From Cladocopium goreaui (lineage: Eukaryota; Sar; Dinophyceae; Suessiales; Symbiodiniaceae), in assembly GCA_947184155.2 (NCBI GenBank), contig CAMXCT020000445.1, forward strand, positions 62,001 through 126,000: a stretch of DNA of 64,000 nucleotides, read 5' to 3'. The position numbers and the translations under genes are program-made. Numbering within the stretch: position 1 is the stretch's first letter; every line of letters starts with the position of its first letter. The notes beneath the pieces are model-generated. The model was not told where the DNA came from, made no database searches, and saw only the letters and a list, made by a program, of their open reading frames with translations. Positions 23,801-32,000 of this stretch are shown one piece after another.

Positions 23801-24854
23801 AGCAATCATCTGAAAATAGGGTATATTCCCAATGAAATAGCCATTTAATAGGGATAATGATCAGCAAAACCATTGGGTTTAGGGGTACACTATTTTCAGA
23901 CACACCCATCTCACAACACAAGCAACAGGATGCAACAGGAACATTTTTTTCTGCATCTTCCCGTCCGTATAAAATCAACAACTCTACTGAGAATCCCTTC
24001 AAGCAGGGACCAACTGATAATAACTAGAGAAAACCAACTAATCCAGCAGGTCCCCAAAAAGACCCTTAGACTCTTGGAGAAATCGTTGTTTTGAACATGT
24101 AGAAAGCCAGCCTCCTCGCCAGTCAAGGATGCACCAGAAGCCAAGGTTTTCACGCAGGCCTTTACACTGCCGCCTGGCAGAGAGTTCCCCTTTCATGACA
24201 CAATGTGAATCCAGGATCATACACCACCAATGTATAGGGAGGGTACCCTCTGGTAATTTAACATAGCTATTGAAAATCACCATGTTTAATGGGAAAATCC
24301 ACTATAAATCACCATTTTCAATAGCTATGTCAAATTACCAGAGGGTACCAACTTTAAAATGTGGTAGCTGATCACTATTTGGGGCTAGCCGGCTAGCCTA
24401 TTATCCAATTCGTATAGTCAGAGTTTACTAGTTCGGGCTTGACATCATAAGCACAAGATATGGGATCCACTGGCATACCCTGGCCACTCAGTACCTGGCT
24501 GAATCATTGTAATTAGGTTCGATTTCGACAGTCATAGGTTCGAACATCGGAATGGAAGGGTGTGTACATATGTATATTATATATATATGTATACATATAT
24601 ATATATGATAGACAATTACTGTGAAGTTTGCATTTTAAGTTACATACATTTACTATGATGGCCAAGGTTTTTGAGACTCGACAGGTATGTGAAAAGCCGG
24701 CATGGATTCTTGTAGAAAGTCGGTAGTGTTCATGTACTGTGGAGTACAAAAAACTGTAGCGAAGCAAGTCACAACCTTCCTAAACACTCAGAGGTGGGAT
24801 GTTGTTCACACTGGATCCAATGCCTGCAGGCTTGATCTTCTTGGCATCCGACAT
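8822..24854 (-). CDS. trpD: Anthranilate phosphoribosyltransferase, 20 recognised exons
   Basis: The enzyme joins PRPP to anthranilate, step two of tryptophan synthesis. Exons: 24854-24824, 24173-24112, 23730-23695, 23241-23185, 22737-22690, 13891-13835, 13283-13233, 13005-12940, 12653-12618, 12455-12409, 11985-11943, 11816-11799, 11689-11632, 11260-11207, 11032-10977, 10545-10531, 10254-10213, 9930-9886, 9454-9405, and 8967 onward. Phases agree at every join. Family motifs appear in order: [23 protein letters not shown] (PRPP loop), [104 protein letters not shown] and [13 protein letters not shown]. All acceptors are AG|G. Exon 16 is only 15 nt and exon 12 is 18 nt. The start [11 protein letters not shown] shows no targeting peptide. 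The C-terminus after about 8860 is unresolved. A copia element fills intron 5 and palindromic MITEs sit in introns 1, 6, 9, 14, 16 and 18. Confidence 0.93.
9554..9666. mobile_element. Palindromic MITE, copy 3 (decayed)
   Basis: Left module is GTTATTTAACATAG and right module is the complement of GTTATGACTAACATAG; the right terminus is decayed (CCAAATGGTA). It lies in TrpD intron 18, 8 bp from copy 4. Confidence 0.8.
9675..9788. mobile_element. Palindromic MITE, copy 4
   Basis: Left module is GTAAACTAACAGTTTGC; the right end carries TTTTTTGTATGTTTACC. It lies in TrpD intron 18, in tandem with copy 3. Confidence 0.85.
10015..10075. repeat. AT microsatellite
   Basis: TATATAATATAT-type runs within TrpD intron 17, with no coding signal. 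Confidence 0.8.
10281..10384. mobile_element. Palindromic MITE, copy 5
   Basis: Both ends carry GTGAACTAACATAGCAATGG or its exact complement, so the two arms share the same variant bases. TrpD intron 16. The same variant pair occurs at 47638. Confidence 0.92.
10743..10845. repeat. Small inverted-repeat family 2 copy
   Basis: Ends are TGGGTCAAAACC and GGTATTGATCCATAGCCA, in TrpD intron 15. Confidence 0.72.
11074..11182. mobile_element. Palindromic MITE, copy 6
   Basis: Left module is GTAAACGTTTACATAG; the right end reads TATGTAACAAATTACC. It makes up about 60% of TrpD intron 14 (174 nt). Confidence 0.9.
12493..12595. mobile_element. Palindromic MITE, copy 7
   Basis: Both modules are GTAAACTAACATA-type and the right terminus has lost one G (CCAGAGGTA). 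It occupies 103 of the 162 nt of TrpD intron 9. Confidence 0.9.
13684..13810. mobile_element. Palindromic MITE, copy 8 (long form)
   Basis: Both modules are GTTATGACTAACATAGCC-type and the interior is longer (127 bp in all). TrpD intron 6, 25 bp from the exon 6 donor. Confidence 0.85.
14189..14305 (-). repeat. 3' LTR of the copia element
   Basis: 117 bp, identical to 22247-22363. It contains TTTTGGCTCAAG on the minus strand at 14248-14237, the last 12 nt of the dinoflagellate spliced leader. Confidence 0.95.
14306..14313 (-). other. Polypurine tract
   Basis: AGGAGGGG on the minus strand directly abuts the 3' LTR, where plus-strand DNA synthesis is primed. Confidence 0.85.
14339..18547 (-). 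CDS. Copia pol: integrase, methyltransferase-like region, reverse transcriptase, RNase H
   Basis: 1402 codons. The integrase zinc region has H60, H65 or H68, C72 and C75; its catalytic residues are D104 (VSMDYFWM), D172 (LKWDNENS) and E210 (ANGACEVAV). A CX2C...HX3C motif lies at 408-427. Residues 490-560 are charged and low in complexity. Residues 622-815 hold [19 protein letters not shown] and [11 protein letters not shown], recalling cytosine methyltransferase motifs. Reverse transcriptase follows at about 890-1130, with D983 (MLIDISRA) and HGDD at 1063-1066 in place of the usual YVDD. RNase H has D1246 (CASDHAGD), SSGESEF near 1283 and LSDSSAARG near 1318. It overlaps the upstream ORF by 80 nt in another frame; the real join is near 18520, so the first codons are probably not used. 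Confidence 0.95.
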   Translation of the reverse strand: MARSTVRVKPFWQESWSNGRGFHQAGESVSPEEMQDEESGRKPKLLRSPVSPTKEEIEEHEATGHTIHRTWCGHCMRARGLHERHPSEPEQGKDERGLPIVSMDYFWMGRDSKNRPEVEPEGELPSLQVKDEYTGYMWCSVVPAKGADNYAVNFVIQCLEESGYRRLVLKWDNENSIKSLKEAVKKGIKTVEIVLEESKTGDSQANGACEVAVRETKRQIKAMKSSLEEKLGIQVRDRHPILAWVGRHADFMISRFRVGTDGRTPYERSRGRRWKRPSVTFGERVWFKPLKSYLEGPYDTMREGMFMGAHGRNGDALVMTKDGVIKGGSVKRMPEEKRWSTEDFDQMCGTPWKMRPQKPEDLDAPIAIAMPAVEPGVRLMPVPADRDSLPRNLYVKKADVEGNYTAGCEGCNAIQVGLPARAHSSECRTLVQQRLLRTEEGRARVLKAQKRKGEASADADEPNESVLRDGPDDAVEMAADAAIGQPEGRVGPLVRPDPVRRPLEEEGSSPGGAAKRQKSPEKRGQKREGEESHREAQVAEREEARGSNDPAPPAQGSEAPAAQSQGPGQSDMVSVLEANMFHKLESKKEIYEISQLLCSMGISKSDVAEIYNPERFTSKANLFGLRPGFAVDLMVSKNSKGDHWDLSKDTDQRELRRLLKKEKPLFLVGSPPCGPFSPLQNLSKYKRTDEENQQILEEGRTHLKVAVECYLEQHNHGRFFLHEHPKPSASWQEPEVERLASLPGVYKVESPMCKWEMVAEDQQGVGYVRKDTCWLTNSPEMAKCIEGKCEGGHRHVHLINGRARAAQTYPPKLVSAILDGIRRELRVRGELSTLAELTSGPSPDDTSNDQTESFVDETVSDYVDSVTGMPLDPAKVLEARKEEMKWVEKQQLWDVVPTTMCWEETNRPPITLKWVDRNKGDDSHPNYRSRLVVREVKKASKSLAEFESFSAMPPLESLKVLCALMVSKRTSKRNRPYKMMLIDISRAHFYGESKRRVFCTLPEGSEKEGACALLKRSMYGTLDAANIWQSTYVQLLTENNFRQCKAWPALFIHDEMDLRFIVHGDDFICLGDDEALKYLEECLKKKFEYRVDGLIGPERGDGTSMCVLNRVISYDKTTGVLDYEADPRHAEYIVKALNLEGCKPVSTPAEKQKIQDVIAAEEQPDLEPEQVSQYRSLTMRAAYLSMDRADLAEATKSLARHMQHPTEYAWGKLKRLGRYLSGHMRVVSKFRPQKMFNTIRVFCASDHAGDLKTRRSTTGIVCMLGSCCVKHSSNLQSTVSLSSGESEFYALVKAGSVGLGLKAMLDEWKIDTELVLLSDSSAARGIVSRKGLGKTRHVQTRFLWIQEKVSTKTLKVEPVGTHQNLSDLCTKPLPSDAAWCHMNRMGQVSVEGRNRQAKQLVA
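18468..20813 (-). CDS. Copia gag C-terminal part and aspartic protease
   Basis: 781 codons counted from a TTG, so this is an open frame, not a true start. Cys/His-rich region at about 105-133. A long charged coiled-coil region at 285-345. A CCCH-type finger at 551-569 (CX7CX5CX3H), expected to bind RNA. The aspartic protease follows, with active site [12 protein letters not shown] (D621, T622, G623). In intact copia elements this is one polyprotein with gag upstream and integrase downstream; here both borders need a frame change. The last 25 or so codons after DLWLNGS are probably out of the ancestral frame. Confidence 0.9.
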   Translation of the reverse strand: MPQLQQDRTPQEGLLGGRWRCCQQEPTANAKAKSGGKSKGVGNLEEEPQAEPLDTGFLSIAMLEEWSEDDVKMEEDAEPSSSSTFVTVCPEGDKYVMVKSEDSTCAEPCDVCFHFRCQKNSNEKHHDHECGVCGLERERLVEESSKDKPEKKSVRDYLKILKPEKFHYVLDKTICLFKGITIDHFNGLSEDEKKELRDKHDPLSLSRESNAESLKLVEHHRNDLRIGFLERVSKSLMEGANRTFGLRSAPEAEEPSRSSGSAELPTPSRPIGTSSTQAMHRTVELLEVSNLDAEKREKVQELEECDDEDEYKQIEKRIAEIDARKNELKEKIRENDREAKEKKAQGSFKLTEATVNDQSWHDARYHAALKAGVSPSKAWFEEKKRRKATLHRRSGGKERAEEKLRLDEAWHKEFDSKKVKDEEYHDETLGGIETEAVVIEEDKIRVLSGKPKLVRRGHLKRKDAGVFVKSSRSYRKLTQDEVAKFKTETRADEQRVMSRQRVDIHKKRQRTMTESKKLERSFRVKTARARRRKAKNEDAFYLQHPKGGMMCSDFKRSFCRRGARCNMGHSEVDREIGFIKRRNDVVVKTFGKVQEINSFEGGWNSCHGSSEQWTKLVVNFDTGAAVTAVPLELEKSGLIRGDENPNNASYKTASGELLSDSGGVVVKGYDSNGIGKSVEGRLIDVHRMLASGTAVSKKNVVMLMDGKGVIIPKHGKIAQGLRAAYDDLVKKHPGEAQQVTQLYEQKGIFVFDLWLNGSVNGTSQAILARILEQWTRVSPGR
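20680..22014 (-). CDS. Copia gag
   Basis: 444 codons. Residues 15-95 form a Gln-rich heptad coiled coil ([20 protein letters not shown]). Residues 110-330 resemble copia gag, with [20 protein letters not shown] and IRYEQRR-like helices. From about residue 350 the frame drifts into Arg-rich sequence ([14 protein letters not shown]). One frame over, the same DNA encodes a Gly/Lys-rich stretch and a zinc knuckle, CX2CX4HX4C, at 20812-20771. A single-base change near 20945 therefore removes the nucleic-acid-binding end from this ORF. A second small shift near 20700-20760 leads into the 781-codon frame. Its ATG lies 233 bp inside the 5' LTR border. Confidence 0.92.
   Translation of the reverse strand: MAATQGQGAMTAQQLIDTVQQLQANMQQAQQRELTLRQQVEQLTAGQTDAQQREAALRQQLDQVLNGQQQQAQAQAQQQQAAFQANVGAAFQELARSQNDLVQALRDRPDKKVTLVDNRGLAKPDRFLGEESNWLYWKTRMEAFITSVHPKMEAVLEWAEDFDTEITATEIKAAFGPVNPTHQTIEDVEEISGQLYAILQTLCEKEAFQVVRSAGKSQGLEAWRKLNRRFDPSTGGRRGAMLRAILSPQKCTKLDHLWAAVETWEENVRQYEQRRRSDGTRQQLDSEIKVSILEQLCPVEIERHLQRNRSRYSDYADVRAELVMFLETRLGHRLKLGDASGAHSASGGDPMDAGSFSRRAKARKAKEMARRVRRKASPAKDLDIPTTRAKGPVVDPKRPEFATIATRSDTSRRIVGRPVEVLPTRTNSQCQGKVRWQIEGCWKP
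22234..22246 (-). other. tRNA primer-binding site
   Basis: TGGTAGCGGAGCG starts directly after the 5' LTR. TGGTAGC complements a GCTACCA tRNA 3' end, as in many initiator-methionine tRNAs. The exact tRNA of this organism was not checked. Confidence 0.75.
22247..22363 (-). repeat. 5' LTR of the copia element
   Basis: 117 bp, identical to the 3' LTR. TTTTGGCTCAAG lies at 22306-22295. The U3, R and U5 borders cannot be set from sequence alone. Confidence 0.95.
22560..22652. repeat. Short tandem repeat CATATCATTTAC
   Basis: Seven or so imperfect 12-13-bp units in TrpD intron 5, just outside exon 5. Related CATATCAGTGA units flank the copia insertion on both sides. Confidence 0.85.
23807..23908. 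repeat. Small inverted-repeat family 3 copy
   Basis: The left end CTGAAAATAGGGTA pairs with the right end TACACTATTTTCAG, followed by ACACACCCA. TrpD intron 2. Confidence 0.7.
24244..24347. mobile_element. Palindromic MITE, copy 9
   Basis: Left module is GTAATTTAACATAG; the right end reads TATGTCAAATTACC. TrpD intron 1. Confidence 0.9.
24560..24612. repeat. AT/GTAT microsatellite
   Basis: ATATATATGTATAC-type runs in TrpD intron 1. Confidence 0.75.
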
Positions 24855-24899
24855 GTTGACGGCGGCAAAATTGAAGTGATCGAGTCCGGGACGATGCTG

Positions 24900-26001
24900 G
24901 GGTTTGACACTGGGGTTTGACACCTTCCATGGTTGGCGATGGGATTTCACTTCGAAATGTCAAAATCTTCCGAATTCAAGAATAGTATTCTGGATGAAGT
25001 AGTGAATTATACTGATACAACTAGCAGTTAATTGTACTGCAGGCAGGCTGTGTGAAAGTGCACAAATTTTCCAGGACTCGGAACCCTCCAGAAAGTCGCT
25101 GAAGCCAAAAGCTGGTGAAACGTGTGCACGGTACCAGTGAGCAGGATAAGGAAGATCCTTCCACAACGATGAGAACACATCTCTGGGGCCTCATGATAAA
25201 TATCTTACCCATAGAAGTGGAGCATGGTCAGCTACACTGATCTTTTCACACATGGCGTCTGCGACTTCGCATTCTCAAGCCTCGGCGGTGAATTTCGAGG
25301 ACTGGATTTCAAACTTTTCAAGTTTTGTTTCTTTGGAAATCAGCAAATTCCGGATCTTCCTATGATTCCAGCTTGAAGTCCTTGTGGTTCTGTGGAGGAG
25401 ACACACAAATCATCAACTGCAATGGCACAATTCAGCAAGGCATTGGCGGCACGATTTTCTTAGCTGTTCTTTCAATCCATTTTGTATTGAGTTTAAACCC
25501 ATTTTCGTGTATCCAGGTGACCAGGTGGGTCCGTTGTTGAACAACCTCTTGAATTCTTGAAGTTGATATTGCTAACTTCGGTGTTGGAAGGGCCAACCCT
25601 GGGCCAACCCTCCTAACGATGACGCTTTAACGACGCTTCAAATTAATCTCCAAGAATCTGCCTAAATTGGCGGAAACCCAGCTGAACATCAACTGTTCCC
25701 CAGTTGGCTATAGATCTATAGATCACGTCCCTGGTACACAAAATAGCTGCTAAATGGATGGTCCCACATCTCAAATATGGTATTAGAATGTATTAGATAA
25801 GTTGAAAAAATCCATTAACTCATTATATAACTAAATATATTCAAATATGGTATTAGAATGTATTAGATAAGTTTCAATTCCATTAACTCATTAACTCATA
25901 TTAACTCACCATAAAATCATTTTTTTGAACCAATGAATTGAAGTTAAATACCATTGAATCCACGGGTCCCATTTGGAAATCAAGAGCTGCAGCCGAAAAA
26001 C
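24900..26001. other. Spacer between TrpD start and the upstream gene's stop
   Basis: About 1.1 kb between the coiled-coil gene's stop (26002) and the TrpD ATG. Candidate AG acceptors for spliced-leader addition (CCCCAG) lie just upstream of the TrpD ATG. A 25-bp repeat (CAAATATGGTATTAGAATGT) occurs twice at 25774-25866. No other gene is seen. Confidence 0.5.
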
Positions 26002-29000
26002 CTAGGCTGCCAGGTTCTGCACCTGACAAATCTGCTTGGTGGTGCAATAACCAGCTTGAAACATGATGGAGTTCGTGAATGGGAAGAATTATCCCATATA
26101 TGAAATGGAAAAAAAAATGTTTGAAACAACCAACCAGTAATCAATGTACAGAGTGTAGATACCATAGATGTGGTATAGATACCCATTGAAATACTATTGA
26201 TCCCTATAGATAACATTCTTCAAGAGTACAGTACATTTCGTTTCACCTACATCAGAAATCAAATCACATCTCTGTCAACAACAACTGTTGGGCAAAATGC
26301 CACCGATGAACCCACCAGGAACTGCCGGTGAAGTGCTGCGGAACCTTCTTGGCAGCCTCTCCAGCGGCAGCACGTGCCTGTCGGACATGGTGGTGGGACA
26401 GCCTGTTTGGCATTCATGATATGTAGGATCGATTAGGATCAGATGTGTGTGCCAATCCACGTACGTATCTATTTATACACATCAATACATGAATATGTCA
26501 TGATTTGATGATTGGAATCTCTGGCGACCAAAATCATCCAAAATACCTTCAGCACAAAGTCACATGGCCAAGGCTGGAGCACATCCCAGTGCCTCTTGCA
26601 ATGATCCTTGCGCCTGGACAGTGGGAAATGCTTCGGAAAGGAAGATGGTCTGTTGAAACTGTGTGCCATCTCTGGGAGAAATTCATACCAGCAACCAATC
26701 CCTTCCAAACTACCCTCTGGTTATGTCAAAATAGCTATTGAAAATGACCATTGAAGTAGTGGATTTTCCCAGTGAAAATGGTGATTTTCTATAGTTTTTT
26801 GTATGTTTACCAGAGGGTATCAATTGCTCCTGGAAAATCATCCAAAACATCCCATTTTGGACCAACAGGACCATGGCCAAAGCATGGCCCACAACGGAAG
26901 CCACTGGGCGCACCATTTGCTGCGCCATCGCCACGCTGGGTGCTGCATCAGCGGCTTGGGCCATTGCCTGACCAGCGGGGACACATTTGGGGGGTTCGTC
27001 AACACACATTGGGGAGTTTTAACCAACAAACATGTTCCTGGTTGGTGGTTTCAACCCCTCTGAAAAATATTAGTCAATGGGAAGGATTATCCCATATACT
27101 ATGGAAAATAAAAAATGTTTGAAACCACCAACCAGGTTCTTTAGGTAATCACAGCTTTAAGCGCCAACAATAATCACCAAACATCATGGAAACCGACAAA
27201 CATGAGGTGATGTATGACTGATAGAACCCAAAGATGTGTCCATAATGGCTGAACATTAAACATGTCCAATTTTTGCAAGTCGCAACGAGTCTTGGCTTCC
27301 AACACATATATAGATCAGGAATGGTGAACTGAAGACAAGAAGATTGAACTTTTCCGAAGTGATTTTGTTGCCTAGCGCATTTGGGGGTATCTTGTTTACT
27401 GCTTGTGTGCAGTGTATCTAAGATCGCTTCAAAACAAACATCACACCCAACATTTAGTGCCCCTGATTGGTGTCCAACATTCTCATAACCTTCAAGATTC
27501 ATCAGATTGATATCTTTTTTTCACCACAGAATATGATATGGTTTGAAACCATCAAGACAATCAAACGAATGGCTGTTTGGATGGAACCCCAAAGAACAAT
27601 GAATTTACCTTCTGGTTATGTCAAAATAGCTATTGAAAATGACCATAGAAATAGTGGATTTACCCATTGAAAATGGTGATTTTCCATAGTTATGTTAGTT
27701 TACCAGAGGGTATAGGAAATGGAAGCACAGCAGAGTCGCTTTAAAAAACACCTGAAATACAATGGTGGGGAAATGGCAAGGTAAAACGATCACGTTTTTT
27801 CCCTTCCAAAGTGGGCTATGGCATGCTATGGTTCACCTCACTGGCCATCTTCTGCGCGTCGGCCATGCTGGGTGCTCCCTCAGCTGCTTGGGCAAGTGCC
27901 TGCGAAGAGGGATGCAGTTCTGCGTCATGGGGGATGGGGCCCCACCATTGAAACATGGGGAAACTATCGGATTCTCAAAGGGATTGTTTTTTTTGGGTTC
28001 CAACGTGTGAGACACGTGAGACACGTCCATACGCCGTGTTGCAATTTCTGGATGTTTGCAGTTTTCTAAGCATGTCCCTCATGTCAAAAAAAAAACAGTT
28101 GTGAAGAAGAGTATACATTCTATCCAGTCTTGAATAAAGATTGACAAACATATGTATCATATGTTGCTAAGAACTCTACTTTTTTGATTCTTCCCGGTAA
28201 CGATAAAGACCCAACCAACACGTCGGAGTTACCTCTTGTGCTTGCTGCTTGGCCATATCTGCTGCAGCTGCCGCCTACAAAAATGCTCCAACTGAGGTGG
28301 CCTAGAAATTTCATGTGTTGAATTCTGCCTGAGGTGGCTAATATTCAAAATGACCATTGAAATAGTGGATTTTCCCATTAAAAATGGTGGATCTTTCCAT
28401 AGTTATGTTAATTTACCAAAGGGTAGTTGAAGGCAGATTCTCAAATTTCGGACCAGTCATGACTGGTTTGGATTTGAAATAAACTCACAAAATATGTCTT
28501 TTAGACTGTACAAGTTGTTCATCGCCAAGATGCATTCGCCAGTTGGAGGTGCCCATAAAGAGTGGGATGTTTGCATTCCCACGAATCCAGAATTCTCAAC
28601 GGAAGCTTCTTTTAACACAGGCGAAGCCGATCAAAAATTACTTTCGGAGATATGAAATATTAACCATTCTCAATAGACTCCTGAGGTTTTACGAACCGCG
28701 AGACCATATGGCACTTGTTTTCGCAGGTAGGACGTAAAGGCTTAAAATTGACTGTGACACCGTAAAAAAATCCGCAAATTATCTTTTTTCTCCAACAACG
28801 CAGCCACCTCCAAGCTAAGAAACTGGGCGAAGACGGCGTAGGCGAATGCCATTTAATTTGAATGCAAGCATCACTCAATCAAAAGAACTCATGTAAAGGT
28901 GGCACAAAATTGAGCGGATTATTTTTTGCAGCAAATCTGGAGGCACACCCCATCAAGAAAGCGAAGATATGATCCGGAAAATGGAATGAACGAGAAATGT

Positions 29001-32000
29001 GCAGAGAAGCTACGTGGCAAAATCCAAAACTCAACAAATGTGTAGATCTCAGGGCAATAATGGACAGCTGGTGGGATTGGAACAGTCGCATGGCAGCTCG
29101 CTTGAACCTTTGGACAAGCACTTTCAAAGTCATGGCTTGATTTATGAAACCCGGAAAGTATCCAAACTGGAAAACAAAATCTGCCATGATTTCAACCCAC
29201 GACGTTCTATGGATGGATCTATGCGATCCAACGACCCATGCCGATTGGAAGAAAAATTCACAAATAGCGCCAGCTACGCTGGGGCTAAGCCGCATGGGTC
29301 CGGCAGCCAAAAATGCAGGATCTGGACTTGTGACTAATGGCTGCCACATTTCTTGGGGATAAGCGATGGCGATATACCTGTTATGGTGAGAAGATACTCT
29401 AGTTCTGATAAAAGGACTAATTATCTGATGCAAGTCGTCCAGAAAGTGGAATCTGGTACCCTCTGGTAAACTAACATAGCTATGGAAAATCACCATTTTT
29501 AATGGGAAAACTCACTATAAATGGCCATTTTCAATAGCTATGTTAGTTTACCAGAGGGTAAGAGAGAGCATGTTCTTTAGGTCCACCATGCATTTTCCCC
29601 TGCGAGATTCAACCTCGCCTGTTCCATCAGTACCTTGATTTGAGCCAACATCTTCTCGATCTCCTGCTCGATTGGACATTGCGGGACCTTCAATCAGTAC
29701 TTTTTGGCATCTGAATCATTTATAGGCATATTGGCCATGTGTATCCATGTGTTGGCCATGTCCAAATAAGTTTGATGCTTACCCTCTGGTAATTTAACAT
29801 AGCTATTGAAAATGGCCATTTATAGTGGATTTTCCCATTAAAAATAGTGATTTTCCATAGTTATGTTAAATTACCAGAGGGTACATCCACATCTTTGGGC
29901 CATCTTCGAACCGTCCTCTCCAGTCTGCTTCTCCAGCATGGCAGCTTTGCGGCGCGCCTCTTCAATCACCTGGAGCCAATCGAGCTCGATGGCGGCAACG
30001 ATCAGAAAAAAATCATAAGGCCATCCAGAGAACCACTAGAAAACCATCATGAAACGATATAAACATAGCGAATACATGTGAAAAACCATCCCTACTGCCA
30101 TTCAGTGTGCCCTGGCCTCTAAATTCAACTATGGTTCGCTTGATTTCATCAACACTGCGTTGTTTTTCTCTGAGGTCAACTGGAAGCCAGTTTGCCTCTT
30201 GCACCCAAAATACTCCGCCTCCGCTCCATGTGCTTTGGCCACTTCCAGGTTGCCTTTGGCTGATGGACAGAAAGCTCTCCTTTGATGGGTTCACTATTGA
30301 CAGAACTAGTTCATCTCACCAAATTTTGTATATGTATATATATATATATACATATGTATGTATACACACATGTATGGATTTCACCCTTACCTGTGACATT
30401 GAGACTTCCACAATTTGGCGCAACTGGACTTTAATCTAGCAGTCTATGGTTGCTCTGCTGCAACTGGAGATCAATAGATCAATGCATGCTTATTGAATCA
30501 TTGTCTATTCTCCAGACATTTGCTTCAAATCACCAGGTTAGAGGTTACAGGCTGTCCATCTACCCATTGTGGTTGCTGTATCATCAACGCGTAGGGCAAC
30601 TTGGTAAATGGGCTGATCATCCCGCCACTCAGAGAATCCCATGAGCTATGTGACATCTTCCCTGCCATTCTGCCTGCTGCAATGCGTTCGGCCTGTGCAG
30701 CACAGTAACCTGGCAACGTGGCAGATGGAAAACACAGTAATTATGATACATGTGCATGATTTTGCATGGCCTTGTCAGGTTGCCGGAGGATATTCCTTTT
30801 GGGCAGGTATTTATCTTCTGGATACATAATTATCAATGTGTGTGTGTATCTGTTTATATATATATACATATATATTATATTATATATATATATATATATT
30901 ATATTATATATATATTATATATTATATATATATTATATTATATATATTATATATTATATATATATATATATTATATTATATTATATAAATATATATATTA
31001 TATTATATATATACTGTGTATATATATATATATACTGTATATATATATATATACATACGTGTATGGATGGCATAGAACTGCCTAGACCTTGCAACAAGCT
31101 CCGCAGCTCTCCCAGGATGGCACCTCCTTGAGAGACCATCTCAGATTTCATGGCATCCACTTCAGCATTCTTAGCCTGATTTTAGGTCGGCCGCAGATCT
31201 TGGGGTCTTTGGATGTTGCATATGTTGCTGTTGTGGCTATTTTTTCCTGAAAGAAACATGTTGGTATTGGAGTCTCTCCACCTCTTCCGATATTTTAGGA
31301 TGTTGAGAATTCATTGGAAATTGCGAGATGGGTCTTCCATCATCCAAAAACTTGGTGTCCCAAGGGGCCCACAAAAAGCAATGTCCAGTATCAGATTCAT
31401 CAACTTGCCAGGCCTCAAGTTCCGCCTTCAATGCGGCCAATTGCTTCTCAGTCTGTGACATCTCCTGATGAGATGGTCCATGGCTGGCCATGGCCATGGC
31501 TCAAAACTGTGTGGTACAGATAGTTTCAAAAAATGTAGCATTTTGGGGGTCTGAAATTCTGAAAGATCCATTTTTGGGAGATGTTGATCATGATTTTGGA
31601 GCCATACTGATCATCTTCCCCTGCTCCTTGAACTTATCCCATCTCCAAAGCAGCTTTCAAAGGTATCGCTGAAATCATGCAGCGGTTCCTGAGAGAGACC
31701 ATCCTTCTCGCGCATCTGAGCTGCCTTGGATGGTGCCATTTTGTCATAGTTTGATCATCTGCACTGCAGCACTGTTTGATCATCATCACTGGGCTAGTGA
31801 AGGGAGTAAAGAAAGATGCAACGGTTCTATCACTGTGTTGATTTTGGCAGAAATTCAGAGGAACTCCCAGCAAAACCACCATGGAAATGTTCGGCATCTC
31901 TCTCTCTCTCTCTCTATTCATCACAAAACATGTACCCTCTGGTAAACGTTTACATAACTATGGAAAATCGGAAAATCACCATTTTTCATGGGAAAATCCA

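Noticed and set aside
28879-29496. 205-codon minus-strand ORF
   Set aside because: It begins inside a palindromic MITE and has no convincing domain; overlapping plus frames are equally open.
30750-31131. Tyr/Ile-rich ORFs that look like membrane segments
   Set aside because: TA microsatellite in an intron of the coiled-coil gene.
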